This document shows positions 1 to 11,767 of a DNA stretch of 64,000 nt, one piece after another. The position numbers and the translations under genes were made by a program. The stretch lies in assembly GCA_947359465.1 (NCBI GenBank), contig OX375872.1, positions 17,468,018 through 17,532,017 of the forward strand, written 5' to 3'. The notes beneath the pieces are model-generated. The model saw nothing but the letters and a program-made list of their open reading frames with translations. It had not been told where the DNA came from and did not search any database. How positions within the stretch are numbered: position 1 is the first letter of the stretch; each line of letters opens with the position of its first letter. This DNA comes from Metellina segmentata. Lineage: Eukaryota > Arthropoda > Arachnida > Araneae > Tetragnathidae.

Positions 1-26
1 CCAATGCTGTTTATAACTCACATATA

Positions 27-145
27 GGTAGTTAATTAGCGTCGCAATGGAACAGCGCAACGGGCTGTTGGCGAGGGTACGGGATCAATCCCAAAGGTGA
101 AAGATCCAAGGACAATACCTCGTAATCGAACTAAGGCCAGATGAC
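27..145 (-). mobile_element. SINE family A, 3' fragment
   Basis: On the minus strand this matches the tail half of the main tRNA-derived SINE of the window. The plus strand shows the reverse complement of its end (GGTAG...TTAATTA, then CGTCGCA and CAACGGGCT). The tRNA-like head is missing, so this is a truncated copy. Confidence 0.75.
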
Positions 146-425
146 AAATTCAAAATCTAAGATTTCATCCCATTTTTCAAACATTTCCACACCATGGCAA
201 TACAACCCACAGGTTGCGCACTGCGCTAGCAACCCCATTGAGTCACGACGACTCATTACTAAATGTACTAATAGTACTAGATATGTTGTTTTTGAAGGTT
301 CGTTCAAAATTTGAAAGAGTGATGTGACAATTTCTATTCTACTGCTTTCCATTGAAAATTCAGACACCCGTTTTCTTAACTAGAACAAAGTATTTTAATT
401 CCAAGGTGTATTACTCAGCTGAATA
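146..425. other. No recognised feature
   Basis: AT-rich spacer between two SINE copies. A 78-codon minus-strand frame (131-367) overlaps the SINE and has no recognisable domain, so I treat it as chance. Confidence 0.5.
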
Positions 426-750
426 GGCCAGAGTAGTCAGGTTAGAAGAGTAACGGATCAGCAATCGTAAGGTTGAGGGTTCAATACCAGGTTCAACCAA
501 AGACCGTCGTGTACACGGGTGCTGGAGTACACGTTAAATCTCTTGTGGTCTCAAATGCCCTCACGCTGGAGTGGTGTGGAAGTTTGCTGAGTAGGGTGCC
601 AGCTCAGGTGCTCATATCGTTATATGACCGTAGATCAAAATTACGCTGTGTTAACCTCAGATCTTTCCCCAGGGGATTAATCACGGACCGTCGCCAATAG
701 CACGGTGTGTTGCTCCATTGTTCTGTCAATTTTAATTACAATTACAATTA
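426..750 (+). mobile_element. SINE family A, near full length, diverged
   Basis: Head (GGCCAGAGTAGTCAGGTTAG), central body (AAAGACCGTCGTGTACACGG, then CTCACGCTGG, then GTGCCAGCTCAGGTG) and tail (GACCGTCGCCAATAGC, TGTTGCTCC) are all in the order seen in other copies. The tail ends in an ATTACAATTACAATT simple repeat. The A and B boxes are mutated, so it is unlikely to be transcriptionally active. Confidence 0.85.
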
Positions 751-1390
751 CTCAGCTGTAAACAACTTATCGGTTTTAATTTCATAGTACCGATGTAAGT
801 AAAATGAAAATCATACCGAATACAATTTTTCTTTCACAAATATTAAGTTTGAAATCACAGCGTTTCATACGAAGCGAAAATGTGTGTGTTACATAAGAAA
901 ACATTAACAATGAAGTACTAAATGTTAGTTGATAATTGCTATCCAATTTGTAGTTCTTGTATCTAACATAGCTTCAGTGACAGTGTTCTAACCATTGTTT
1001 GCCTAGATTAGCTAATTACGATGTTTGATTACCCTAGAGTCTGTTCAGGTCAATACTCTTCACTTGATTAATCTTTAATCTAGTTTGCAGTTACCGTAAG
1101 TACGGCAAGATTCTTGTAAGCTACTCTTACTTACAGATTCAATAAAAATTACCTCTCCCAACTGTGCGGATGTTGAATTTTTAGGTGCAGATTTCTATTT
1201 AAAATTTGAGTTTTATTAATGAGGATAGGGGAAAAACAAGAGTTTGTTTAAGTTTGTTTATATTGTCCAGCATTTTTATAAAGGTTAAATCTGTCCCTCT
1301 TTTGTCATTTTTTATGTAGGAGGCCTAAATAATTGGATAATTTATTAAAGGAAAAAAGAGTAAAACTATTTAAATTCCTTTCTTTGTCGT
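751..1390. other. No recognised feature
   Basis: AT-rich, with no long open frame, repeat or RNA-like structure that I can recognise. Confidence 0.5.
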
Positions 1391-1393
1391 TGT

Positions 1394-1735
1394 TTGAAGA
1401 ACTTCACTTGTGTAATTCACGAACTACAAACCAATGCTATTGTATTTATAACTCAGGGGATGCCGGGGTTAGTTGGCATTGAGTTTCTGGTTTTTATCTT
1501 TCTTTTTCTTTCAGTAATACTTCCAGCTAGTATAACCAATGCTGCTGATGGTGGAACTCCTTGGCTACAAATTAATGATGAAACATCACTAAAAATAGCA
1601 GTTTACTCAAATATATTAATATTCAAATTTATAAATATTCAAAAGTCAAAGTGTTTAAACTGTGCCAACTTACCGCTGATGCGAGGCAGGCTGACATAAC
1701 GCCGGGGTAAGTTGGCATAGCATGTCATTGTATGT
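1394..1735 (+). other. Unassigned frame with a duplicated GCCGGGGTTAGTTGGCAT motif
   Basis: A 101-codon frame (1394-1699) contains a hydrophobic stretch (VGIEFLVFIFLFLSVILPA, about residues 27-45), but it opens at a non-ATG codon and I recognise no family. More notable is an approximately 18-bp motif, GCCGGGGTTAGTTGGCAT, at about 1461, repeated as GCCGGGGTAAGTTGGCAT at about 1701. The two copies are nearly identical direct repeats 240 bp apart. Coding status is doubtful. Confidence 0.2.
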
Positions 1736-1739
1736 GTGA

Positions 1740-2760
1740 TCGGATTTAAGCAATAATAGGAATTAATTAAATTAAATGCACGTGTAAACTAAGAAAATAA
1801 AACAAAAAGAACATGGAAATCTAAACGCTTCATGTCCACCAAAAAAGTAGGGCGATCGTTCACGGATTGGTGGCTTTATTTTTCGTAAGATTTTGCTGCG
1901 CTTGTACCAGATTATGTCTGCGACTAAATGGCTGCTGTCATAGAACTTCACAAAAAATAAGTCATACGCTTCAAAAGCATTGAAGAATAAATATAACAGC
2001 ACTGATCAATTAAACCTAGATCATAATGGTTTGAAATACACAAATATAGGCATTCTAAGATTAAAGGAAGTGTCATAGAACTTTTGAAAAATAGTATAAA
2101 TAAGTAGAAAACCGGAAAATATTTTTTTCTAACTAAGAAAAAACACTCTTATTTGTCTACTGGACATTAACACTCATATTTTTCTTTGAGTTTGACAAAA
2201 GTTAATTGTTTTATGCATTAGATAAAACGTATTTAAGTATTACGCCATGGTTTAATTTTTAATATTCTCTAATCCACCCCCTATGAACCTTTCCCGCATG
2301 ATCTACTCAATTATTCGCGCTCGCTTAAGCAAGCAATTTAATAATTAACAATTAATTGCTAAAATCTTCGCTATTCAATCAGCCGTGAAAGCTAAAGGTA
2401 CACAACTAAAGGTTCCACGCTCTAGAAGGTCCCTGACAAAATTAAACTATTCCGTTCTGTCCAATGATAAAAATAATACCAACTACTTGGTGTTAAATTA
2501 AAGAAAAGGATTTTCCTTCTTTCGAATAAGCTGGAATATACGGTAGAATAGGTTTCTTAAAATTTCGTATTCAGAAGGAATTCTAATAGGGATTATGTGT
2601 GTGCGAACACACACTTTTATTCTATGAATAAAAGGAAAAAAACATCACATAGTGATATAATACAGCTATTCCCTTCCGATATTGCCCCGTAACCGATGGG
2701 CTTATAGATTAATACACAAATCTCGTGGTATACAAGGACAGTACAAAAGACCGATTCTTA
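1740..2760. other. No recognised feature
   Basis: AT-rich sequence without recognised elements. A short self-complementary GTGTGTGCGAACACACAC stretch lies near 2600. The open frames here are short and show no domain. Confidence 0.5.
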
Positions 2761-2762
2761 TA

Positions 2763-3560
2763 AGCGAAGGAAATCTATCAGAAAGCATTCACCCATGCCT
2801 TTCTGAAAGCTATACAGAAAACAATGGGGATTTCGTAACGTTGATAATATTTCTGAGCTTACCTTTTGCTGTCTCCCCAGCTTAGAATTATTTCTTTAAT
2901 CTTCGGCTGTCATTATTATTTGTAAATGAATTAAGTCATAACAATAACTCCTAATATACTTTTTCTATACGATTTTGTACATAGCTGATTTGGAATTTTT
3001 AATTTCATATGTTATGAACTGAAACTATATGCAGAGTAGGAAACGATATGATAAGCACTACATGTTTATGGGAAATAATATCGTTTAATATGCATTCATT
3101 TGAAGTCAGGGTTATTTTTTAAATCCACCATAACGAGATTTAATTAAATTGTCAAATGGCAGAATTAAATGAATGATCAAATTGGTTTTCCAATGAAAGG
3201 AAATCTATCAGAAAGCATTCATCCATGTCTTTCAGATTGCTATACGGAACAGTGAGTGGGATGTTGGTCTTATAGATAATATTTCTGAACTTACCATTTG
3301 CAATCTCCCTAGCATAGAATCATTTCTTCAATCTTCGGATGTCCTTATTATTTGTAAATGAATGAAATCAACACAATAACTCATAACATTGTTTCTTTCT
3401 ATCTCTCTGATAAGATATTGTATATAATTGAGGAATTTTATAATTCAGATTTTGGATTTGAAATATTATTAGCGAAGGAATTCCGTAAATATATAGTAAG
3501 CAATAAATTTTATTGAGAATCATCTATCGCTTAATATGTTGCTTTTCAGGGTGAATTATT
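2763..3560. repeat. Tandem duplication, unit about 430 bp, two diverged copies
   Basis: The block starting GGAAATCTATCAGAAAGCAT near 2769 recurs near 3199 with the same order of landmarks. These are CCATG(C/T)CTTTC, GATAATATTTCTGA, TTACC(T/A)TTTGC, AATCTTCGG and TTATTATTTGTAAATGAAT. The copies differ by scattered substitutions and small indels, so the duplication is old. Confidence 0.75.
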
Positions 3561-3599
3561 TTTGAAAGCAGATGACGAAATTTTTAATCTATCTTGTGA

Positions 3600-4040
3600 G
3601 GAATTAACACTAGAAATTGTTTCGATCAGATACATCGTCCATCAAGATCTGGCCAATTTTGATAATGACGAAAAATTTCGTCCAACAAGATCCAACCAAT
3701 TTCGTCAAGGACGAGATATTTCGTCCATCTAGAGCTGGCCAATTTTGCTAATGACAGGTATTTCGTCTGTCAAGATGGGACTAATTTTGTTAATGAAGAG
3801 AAATATCGTCAAGACATTGCCGATTTTTGATGATTATAAGATCGAGATGTGGCCAGTCTTTTTCTAATGATGAGGTATCTCGTCCATCACGATCCGGCCA
3901 ATTTTACTTATGACGAGATATCTTGTCCATCGAAATTCGGCCGACTTCGCTTATAACGAGATATTTCGTCATCCAAAGATTTCCGATTTTTTGATGACTA
4001 TAAGATCGGGATGTGGTCAGTTTTCTTCTGATGACAATAA
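3600..4040. repeat. CGAGATAT minisatellite (about 35-60 bp units)
   Basis: Degenerate repeats of the type GACGAGATATTTCGTCCATC, then AAGATCTGGCCAATTTTG, occur about seven times. Related blocks occur near 5500, 6440, 16520, 38590, 45530, 45770 and 51130, so this is a dispersed minisatellite family. The core CGAGATATCTCG is a perfect palindrome in some copies. Confidence 0.75.
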
Positions 4041-5190
4041 GCGTCTGAGACAACCATCAGTAGGGTTAGGTTAAATGGGTGATAAAAACCTGCCTACTTC
4101 ATCCTACATACAGAAATCAATTGGTTTTATTAGGGCTAGCATTTGTTTTGACGAGAGAAAAGGGAAGTAAAACTCTTTTAAGGTGTATGCATACACATAA
4201 AAATCACGAAAATTGATCAGAATATCAATATATTTTTATTAGTTCAAAATATTTTCCTACGTCTTAGCTTTCAAACAATGCCAAGATCTAGCAAATATTC
4301 GAAATAGTTTTTTGTTACAAGTATTTTCGTTAGATATTATCACCATGGACAGACATGCTTCCAAAACTTTAAAGTCGATTTCTGAATAACTGCATTTTTG
4401 CAATAGGATGCTTTATTCAAAACACGATTACTCCACAATGAATTCACTAATATAACTATTTTTGCATTATTATGATCTATCTACTACAATTCTGAATCTC
4501 AATCAGAGTATTTAGACAAGGAATGGATTTTTAATAGATTTTTAAATGTTGAAATACCTGAAAAAGTGTTTATTTTTTTACACTTCCATATTAAAAAATT
4601 ATAAGAGATAAACTATTTCTTCTAGCGAAGTCATGGAGGTTCAAAAATGACGAATAATAAAAGGAATAATTTCCAACAGGAATCGTCTTTCTGAACAAAT
4701 TAGAATTCAATATATCATGTTTAAAAAAATGCTAATTTGCTTATCATGTCTTAGTTTGATAATTAATTATTTGCACATCTGATTTTTTCTCCCTGAAATG
4801 ATTTTAAGAATACACCAAATACCTGTGATAAAAAAAAATGGATTTTTAAAGTCATTTAAAAATCTTCTAGTGCGTACGTACACCTTAAACAGCATTGAAT
4901 AAAATATTTATCCTCTACATTCATGATGTCGCTTAAGCGAAAATTTCCAGATATGAACTAGACAAGGTGCTTCACAAAGTGTGGCCCAAGAAATCCTATG
5001 CGTCCGCAGAAAGTGTCAAATATTTCACTTGCCAAAGTTGACAATTCCCCTAAAAACAAAGATTTTCGTACCCTAAAATCTAAATAATGGAAGATAAAAC
5101 AAATTAGCAGGATATTCCAGTATTTATGGATTTGAAATAGACTTGAAGTTGAGAATGACTAACTATTAAAATTATCATACATTGATAGTC
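4041..5190. other. No recognised feature
   Basis: AT-rich, apparently single-copy sequence without long open frames or repeats I can recognise. Confidence 0.5.
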
Positions 5191-5194
5191 CTTT

Positions 5195-5490
5195 AGGTAG
5201 GTGTTTAACAAACGTCACACTGGAGCAACAAAATCTATTGGCAACGGTCCTGTATCAAACCGGAAGGAAAAGATTCGAGGATACCACGTAATTTTGAACC
5301 TCTGTCAGATGACAAGATAACACCTGAGCTGGCAAACCATTCTACAAGCTTCCACATCACGCCAACGTGAGGGCATTTGAGGCCCCTGCAGATTTAACGT
5401 GAACTAGCCCCTCTTGTGCACGACAGCCTTTGGTTGTATTCGAACTCGCAGCCCTCCGGTTGCTAATCTATAACTCTTGACAGTCCTGGT
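5195..5490 (-). mobile_element. SINE family A, near full length
   Basis: The plus strand shows the whole element reversed: tail GGTAGGTG...CACTGGAGCAACA, body CACGCCAACGTGAGGGCATT, and head with TATTCGAACTCGCAGCCCTC (a reversed B box) ending in TGCTAATCTATAACTCTT. The tRNA-like head is partly mutated. Confidence 0.85.
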
Positions 5491-5499
5491 CGTCTCAAC

Positions 5500-5600
5500 G
5501 TGACGTCTCGTAAATAGCGAAAGTGACCTGATTCTGATGGACGAAACATCTCGTCTTTGGAAGAAAACTAACCAGATCTTGATTTCTCGTCATCATAATA
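5500..5600. repeat. CGAGATAT minisatellite, short block
   Basis: Two or three reversed units (GGACGAAACATCTCGTC, AGAAAACTAACCAGATCTTG) of the same family as 3600-4040. The block sits between two SINE copies. Confidence 0.6.
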
Positions 5601-5642
5601 GAAATTTTCAACTCTACACTACTCGAAGATCTGTAAGAGATC

Positions 5643-5946
5643 AGTGGGCCACGGTAGCCCGGTTGGAAGAGTAACGGGAGGGTTGCGAGTTCGAATCCAA
5701 CCAAAGACCGTAGTGTATAAAGGAACTTAGTGCACGTTTAATCTGCCGTGGTCTTAAATGAAATGATGTAGGCGTAGTATGGAAGTATGGAGAGTACCAT
5801 ATCATGTGTTTCCTCGTCATCTGGTCGTGGTTCAAAATTAAGTGGTGTTTTCCTCGGATCTTTCCTTTGGGGGATTGATCCCGGACTGTCGTTACTAGCA
5901 CGTTGTGTTCTTACGGTATGACGTTAATAAAAATACATACATACCG
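5643..5946 (+). mobile_element. SINE family A, full length with intact-looking pol III boxes
   Basis: This is the best plus-strand reference copy. The tRNA-like head carries an A-box match TAGCCCGGTTGG (5655-5666) and a B-box match AGTTCGAATCC (5688-5698), the two internal promoter elements of RNA polymerase III in tRNA-derived SINEs. Compared with other copies, about 12 bp of the anticodon region are missing between them. The body follows (AAAGACCGTAGTG, CGTAGTATGGAAGT, TCATCTGGTCGTGGTTC, GATCTTTCC), and the tail is TACATACATACC. It encodes no protein; mobilisation would need LINE proteins supplied in trans. Confidence 0.92.
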
Positions 5947-6355
5947 TAGAGTTCAAGGAGTTAGAACTATCCGAAATCTAAGATGGCAAGGTGTTTTTGG
6001 TCCAGGACCATATTTTGAGGAAAGCATGAGTGTGCAAAGCACAGGACAGACAATCGAAAAAAAGAGCTTACGCACAAGGAAATTTTAATTGATACACAAT
6101 AGAATTTACTTAAGGAAAGTTGCAGAAATAAAACCTGCGTCGCCTACAGCTTGAAGGGTTCAAGCTCGTTGGTTAAACCCTTTGAGTCACGGCTGTCCAA
6201 TAAACTAGAATACATGGAGTTTCCTTGAACAAGTTTGGGTATATTTTTCTCAAACTCCTCAATTGAGATTTTCTTTAAATGTGAAGTTTTCATACATTTG
6301 TATTCATAAAAAATTTCAAATAAGAAGGCTCTGGTTTTTATGAAAAATTATGCAA
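5947..6355. other. No recognised feature
   Basis: No repeat or coding signal recognised. It leads into an AT microsatellite. Confidence 0.5.
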
Positions 6356-6358
6356 TTG

Positions 6359-6414
<56 letters not shown>
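6359..6414. repeat. (AT)n microsatellite
   Basis: About 27 uninterrupted AT dinucleotides, seen directly in the sequence. Confidence 0.98.
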
Positions 6415-6417
<3 letters not shown>

Positions 6418-6429
6418 ACCCTCTTAACA

Positions 6430-6605
6430 AGGTTTGTCATCTTTACGAAATTATCATCAGATCTTGACGAACAAAATATCTTATCATTAGAAGAATCCTG
6501 ACCAGATCTTGTAATGATAGCAAAATCGGTAATAATGATGACATCTCGTTATTAGAAAAATCAGTCAGATCCTCATGGACGTGACATCTCGTTGAAACCA
6601 TTCAA
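6430..6605. repeat. CGAGATAT minisatellite block
   Basis: Reversed units (ATCAGATCTTGACGAACAAA, GACCAGATCTTG, TGACATCTCGTT) of the dispersed family seen at 3600-4040. It ends just before the Helitron-like element at 6619. Confidence 0.65.
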
Positions 6606-6618
6606 GCGCGTCCAGAAA

Positions 6619-7561
6619 TCTGCATACATAAAGCAGAGTTAGTTGGCCTTTGTTTGTCTGTTCTCTATACAAATCTACACCGTTTGACCAATCCACACCA
6701 AATTTGGTGTACTTATTCTTAAGAGTCCAGTGGGTAACGTAGGCTGCATATTAACCCCGGTCTATATAAATTTAGTAAGCAAAGGGGGCTAAAACCAATT
6801 CCATATCCCCATAGGAATAACATTGAGTATAATTGCGATCACTCTCAGAGAGAGAGAGAATCATTCATATACCATATTCGGTACACTCATTCTTTAGAAT
6901 CCTGTGGTAAAATAGACTACGTGAAAACACCATTATATATCTCTTAGGACTAAGAAGGTGCAAAAACTTATTTGAAATTTCTATAGGAATACCATTGAGT
7001 ATTTTGATTATCATTGTTAGATCATTTCACTGCACAAATTTGGTACATTTATTCCTTAGAATCCAACGAGAAAAATAGGCTAATATAAAGTCCTTTCGAT
7101 TTGTCCTGGGTTTGCAGAGATGCTAAAACAATTCGTAGTCCCCACATTGAATATTTTTACGATCTCTCACTGTCAGACCAATTCACTTCAAATTTAGTAC
7201 ATCAATTCTTTAGAATCCTGCGGAAAACAGGTTGCGTATAAACCTCTAATTTTTTATATAACTAATATATATATAAACCTCTTTTAATTTTTCTTGTGTA
7301 TGCAGAGTGGCTAGAAACAATTCGAAATACCCATAGAAATAACTTTGAGTATCCTTACTATCACAGTTTGACTAATTCACATAAAATTTCTTACTATTGT
7401 TTAGAATACTGCTAGAAACACTATATATTAACACCGTTCGATCTGTCCTGGGTCTTTAGAGGGGGTTAAAATAATTCGAAATCCCCATAGGAATAAGATG
7501 TACTAATATTGTAATGAATTACAGATAATTTCACCCGACAAACGCAGGTTAATTCAGCTAG
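6619..7561 (+). mobile_element. Helitron-like non-autonomous element, family 2, copy 1
   Basis: The element begins TCTGCATACATAAAGCAGAG after an A and ends AATTCAGCTAG before a T. This fits the Helitron hallmarks of a 5' TC, a 3' CTRR and insertion between A and T. A diverged hairpin-like ACCCG/CGCAGG stretch lies just upstream of the 3' end. The interior is about five to six tandem units of ~140 bp, each with landmarks such as CCAATCCACACCAAATTTGG, TTCTTTAGAATCCTG, GATCTGTCCTGGGTC and CCCCATAGGAATAA. A second copy with the same 3' end lies reversed at 13,747. No replication-helicase coding sequence is present. Confidence 0.65.
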
Positions 7562-8435
7562 TAAAGTATAATGTCATCTTAAAATGTTTGAAAATCGTAT
7601 ATTTCTTCTATTCAGATATCTATAAGCTTAAGAAATGTGTGCTTTTGAAAAATGTACCTTAGTTAATGTAAGTGCGAAATTTTTTTTTTTAGAAGATCAG
7701 AGAGAGAGAGAGAGAGAGCTTCAAAGTTTATGGAAGCGCATAAAGGGTTGGAGTGTTTACTTTAAGTATCTAAAAATTTTTAAGTATCGTAGTCATCAAT
7801 CTATCATTTTGAAGAGGCTAAAAATGTGTTTCTAAAATAAACCTATTTTTACTTTTAAAGTCTCAGGCGTATAGAAAAACACTCCACTGAGTAAACTAAG
7901 AAGACAATAAAAATTGACTGCTCACTAATAGTAGTTTTTATATAGAGGGAGTTACTTTTATTAGAGGAAAGAGATTCCTTTGTCTGCCTAGAGAAAAAAT
8001 AGTTTTCCGTTTCTGTTCCACCACATCTTAACCGTTTAGAGATAAAAACAACCCCGCTAAATGCTAGAACAGATAGAGTAAATACGCTTTATAACTTAGT
8101 AAAGCTATACAGTGCAAACCTATACCACCACTACGAGTACCCTTATTTAGAGGAAAGCCAGTTCTCTACTAAAGATTGTATACAGATGTTTTCTGCAGCT
8201 TTAATGCTTAAAACCAGACTGTTCAAAGACGATAAGTTTAAAGATCCGTAAAAAGGTACCTTGGATGTGGCTCGACATAATAAAGCTCACGAAGAGGTGG
8301 AGAGTTATCATCGCTTGCAATAACTCTACGAGACGAAGCAAGCTGATTGAGGTCTTAACCTTGGTTACTGATACATTACGAGGAAAGGTTTCTTGGATCC
8401 GAAAAGTATAAGAAATAACCGAATTCGAATATTAT
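7562..8435. other. No recognised feature apart from a short (AG)n run
   Basis: A T10 run at about 7680 and an (AG)n run at 7701-7718 are visible. The rest has no recognised repeat or gene. Confidence 0.5.
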
Positions 8436-8439
8436 TCGG

Positions 8440-9660
8440 TAAGCCTTGGTATCGGGGATATTCTCTGATGTTATTGTTACGCAAGAAAAAATGTTTCCGG
8501 CACTGATAAAGTGCACATTTGGTGTCTCGATCTTCGCTTTTGTTGTTTTTATGAAAGGAGGCGCAAATGTTCACAGGGTTGGATGTTAAGAGTGTCGGGG
8601 ATATTCTTTGGTGTTATTGTAACATAAGAAAAAATGTTCCTTTCAGTGATACAGCAAATATTTTGTGTCCCAATCTTCACTGTTGTAATTTTTATCAATG
8701 ACCAAATTGTTCACAGGATGGATGCGTGTTGGTGTTATTGTTGAGCAGGAAACAAACGTTCATTTCCCTGAAAAAGTACACATTTGGGATGTCACAATCT
8801 TCATTTTTGTTATTTTTATAATTGACGTAAGGGTTCACAGGAGTAGACCCTTGAGTATCGGGGGACTTCGCTGGTGATATTGTTGTGTAGGAAAAGATAA
8901 TTCAGGCACTAAAAAAGTTACATTTGGATCTCAATCTTAGTGTTTGTTATTAAATGAATGACGAGTAAATGTTCACATGAGCAGATGCTGAAGTATTAAT
9001 AATAATTGATGGTTTTATTGTTGCGCACGAAAAGAATATTCATGTCATTAATTAAATACACATTTAGTGTCCCCGATCGTCACGTTTGTTCTTTTTATGA
9101 TTGATGTAAAGGTCCACTGGAGTGGGTCCTTGAGTATCAAGGTCTTCGGTAGAGCTATTGCTATACAAGAAAATATATTTCTGGCACTGATAAAGTGCAA
9201 ATTCGGTGCTCAATCTTCGATGTTGTTATTTAAATGAATGACATAAATGATCAGAGCGTTAGATGCTAAAGTAACACGGACTGTCGCAGGTTTGAATGTT
9301 GCGACAGGAAATAATGTTCCGGTCATTAACAAAGAGAGACTTTGGTGTCTCGACCTTCAGTTTCGTTGTTTTCATGAATAACGCGAGGGCTCACAGAGAC
9401 AACATTGGAATATTAGTAATGTTCACTGATGCTGTTATGCAGGGAAGAATGTTTCTAGCACTGATAAAGTGCACATTTATTGTACCAATCTTACTTTTGT
9501 TATTTTTAAGAATAACGTCAAAGTGCACAGGAGTGGATATTGAAGTAACAATTAGGTAAAATGATGCTGTTGTGCAAGAAAAAATGTCCTGTATTTCATG
9601 AAGTGCACATTTGGTATAAATCTTCATTTTTGTTATTTTTATGAATGGAGTTAAATTTAG
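8440..9660. repeat. Complex tandem repeat, period about 140 bp, about nine units
   Basis: Units share GGTGTTATTGTTGCGCAAG, AAAAATGTTCC, GGCACTGATAAAGTGCACAT, then TTGGTGTCTCGATCTTC and TTGTTATTTTTATGAATGA. Unit starts fall near 8471, 8610, 8732, 8873, 9010, 9150, 9287, 9423 and 9561. Open frames inside, for example 9296-9559, are readings of the repeat rather than genes. Confidence 0.85.
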
Positions 9661-9799
9661 CAGGGGAGGTACTGGCTATATGGAGGCTATGGAAAATTTT
9701 CTCATTTTATTGCATATTTAAGAGGACGTTGCCTTGGAGTCCAGACTATTCCAGATATATTCTTGATTTTACAATGCTTAATCTGTGATAATCGAAAGT

Positions 9800-10130
9800 T
9801 TTTTTTAAACCCGTAAGACCCTTAAAGAAAAGGCCTATAAAATTCTTCCAAGTGATTCCATTTTGAGGAAAAGACACATAGTATATTACCAAATTATTCT
9901 TTTCTAAGGTGAGTACCAAAAGGATCCTTCCAAAGAAAAATCTTCCTGAGAGAATCTTTCAAGATGATTCCATTCTAAGAAAATGACAAATAAAATCTAC
10001 CTGATGCTGGAAACATTAATGGATTCTTTCATCATATAGATGTGGTAATTTAGCCATTATCTGAGTTGTAGAGTAAAAGCAATTCTACACTAATCGGAAA
10101 TCATATAACGCTCAGAGCGTTAAACTGCAA
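9800..10130 (-). repeat. Foldback-type satellite arm with terminal segment E2
   Basis: Degenerate ~35-40-bp units (ATTCCATTTTGAGGAAAAGA, AATCTTTCAAGATGATTCC) in the reverse orientation. They are followed by a conserved terminal segment (GATGTGGTAATTTAGCCATT, GTAGAGTAAAAGCAATTCTA, then ACTAATCGGAAATC) ending in AACGCTCAGAGCGTTAA. The same terminal segment ends the arrays near 18.7, 32.0, 36.0, 47.3 and 52.7 kb. Confidence 0.65.
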
Positions 10131-10139
10131 AGTGAATCT

Positions 10140-10630
10140 TCTGTTCCTTTTATAAATTATTCTTTCAAAATTCTATTAAATAATATGACAATGTCCATAT
10201 AAATCCCCTGAAAATACGATAAAATAAAGAAGCGATGTAATAGCGTTATCTCTTATCACTCTCCTTAATCCAGTAATACAATAAGAAAGTAAATTCGTAT
10301 TGATCAGTACGCGTTAACCACATGATACATTGCCTCACCAGTTCGTTAAGCATTTCAGCCATAATCATGTCCAAGCCAGAGCAGGACATAATTATAATTG
10401 AGTGTCCTGTGAGAGATATTCACGTTTATTTACTGATGTTACGATTGAGGTTACACGACCCGTAAAATAATTCTATCTGGAGCTATATTCGTATCTGGTT
10501 TCCATCGTTTCTCTCGCTAAGGGTTATAATTTAGAATACGAGGTGGGCAGTGATAAATACGTGGTTAGAGTTTGATTTAAGTGACGGAAAATATCATAGA
10601 TATACGAAATTGAAGTTATTATTGTTTTAA
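10140..10630. other. No recognised feature
   Basis: AT-rich spacer between two satellite arms of opposite orientation. Confidence 0.45.
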
Positions 10631-10639
10631 AATTGTGGA

Positions 10640-11640
10640 ATAATTTCGAAAGATTATATCGTTCTTTACCTTTGCATATAGAATCCTTTTAAAATATTCC
10701 GTTCGTTATTTCCTTAAAATAGAATCGTTTAGTAAGAGAGATTATGTCGATAATTCGCTTATAAAATAATTTTTTGGAAAATTTATATTGCTCTTTCCGT
10801 TAGAATATAATCTGTTCGAAACTTTCTATTGATCTTTTCTTTTTTTAATTCTTTGGAAAGATTCTATCGTTGCATTCCTTAGAACATAATCCTCTGAAAT
10901 TAGTCTACTGCTACTTTAAATGAATCCTTTGGAAAGATTCCGTCAGTCATATCCTTATAATAGAATCCCTTAGAAAGATTCTGTTGTTCATTTACTTATA
11001 ATAGAATCCTTTATTATGATTCTGTTGGGGTCATTTCCTTGAAATAGTCTTTAGAAAATTTATAGTGCTCCTTTCGTTAGAATATAATCTTTTCGGAGAT
11101 TACTAATGCTACTTACCTTAGAATCAAATCACTTGGAAAGATTCTATCGTTACATTCTTAAGAATAGTATCATTTGGAATTATTCTACTGCTGTTTTCCA
11201 TCGAAAATAAATCTTTGGAATTTTTCAACTGCTGTTTTCCATGGAAAGTTAACCTTTGGAATTATTCTACTGCTGTTTTCCATAAAAATGAATCCATTGG
11301 TTACATTCAGTTGCTCTTTCCTTAAAATAAATATAGTTTCCTTTAGTATAAAAGTCTGTTGGTCATTTCCTTATAACAAAGTTCTTTGAAAAATGGCATT
11401 GCTCATTTCGTTCGAATAGAATCTTTTAGAAATATCATATTGTTTCTTACTATGAAATAAAATAATTTGGATTCTATTGTTGTGTTCCTTAAAATACATT
11501 TATTTTGAAAGGTTATTTTGCCTGTTTCCTTAGAATAGAATCTTTAGGATAGATTCAATTGGTAACGAATTTCAAAATCTGTTGTAAGTTATTTGGATTT
11601 TCAAGCGGTAATTATGTGTGTGTATCCCTCAGGGGGTGAA
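10640..11640 (+). repeat. Foldback-type satellite arm, forward units, with terminal segment E1-like end
   Basis: About 25 degenerate units of the type TTTCCTTAGAATAGAATCC, TTTGGAAAGATTCTATTGC, period ~35-40 bp. Each unit contains the short inverted repeat AGAATC...GATTCT. The array ends in TTCAAGCGGTAATTATGTG...CCCTCAGGGGG, resembling the end segment near 20,100 and 25,000. Confidence 0.75.
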
Positions 11641-11755
11641 CAACACTTTATACCAGAATGATGACTTAACCAACTGTTCATTAACTTATTGACCCTGTTT
11701 TCTACATATATGAAGCATAGGATACTTTTATACTCAGCATTTATACAGGTGATGT

Positions 11756-11767
11756 AAGACCGAACTA
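11756..11767. repeat. Target-site duplication, left copy (12 bp)
   Basis: AAGACCGAACTA directly precedes the SINE head and is repeated without mismatch directly after its tail at 12,155-12,166. Confidence 0.9.
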
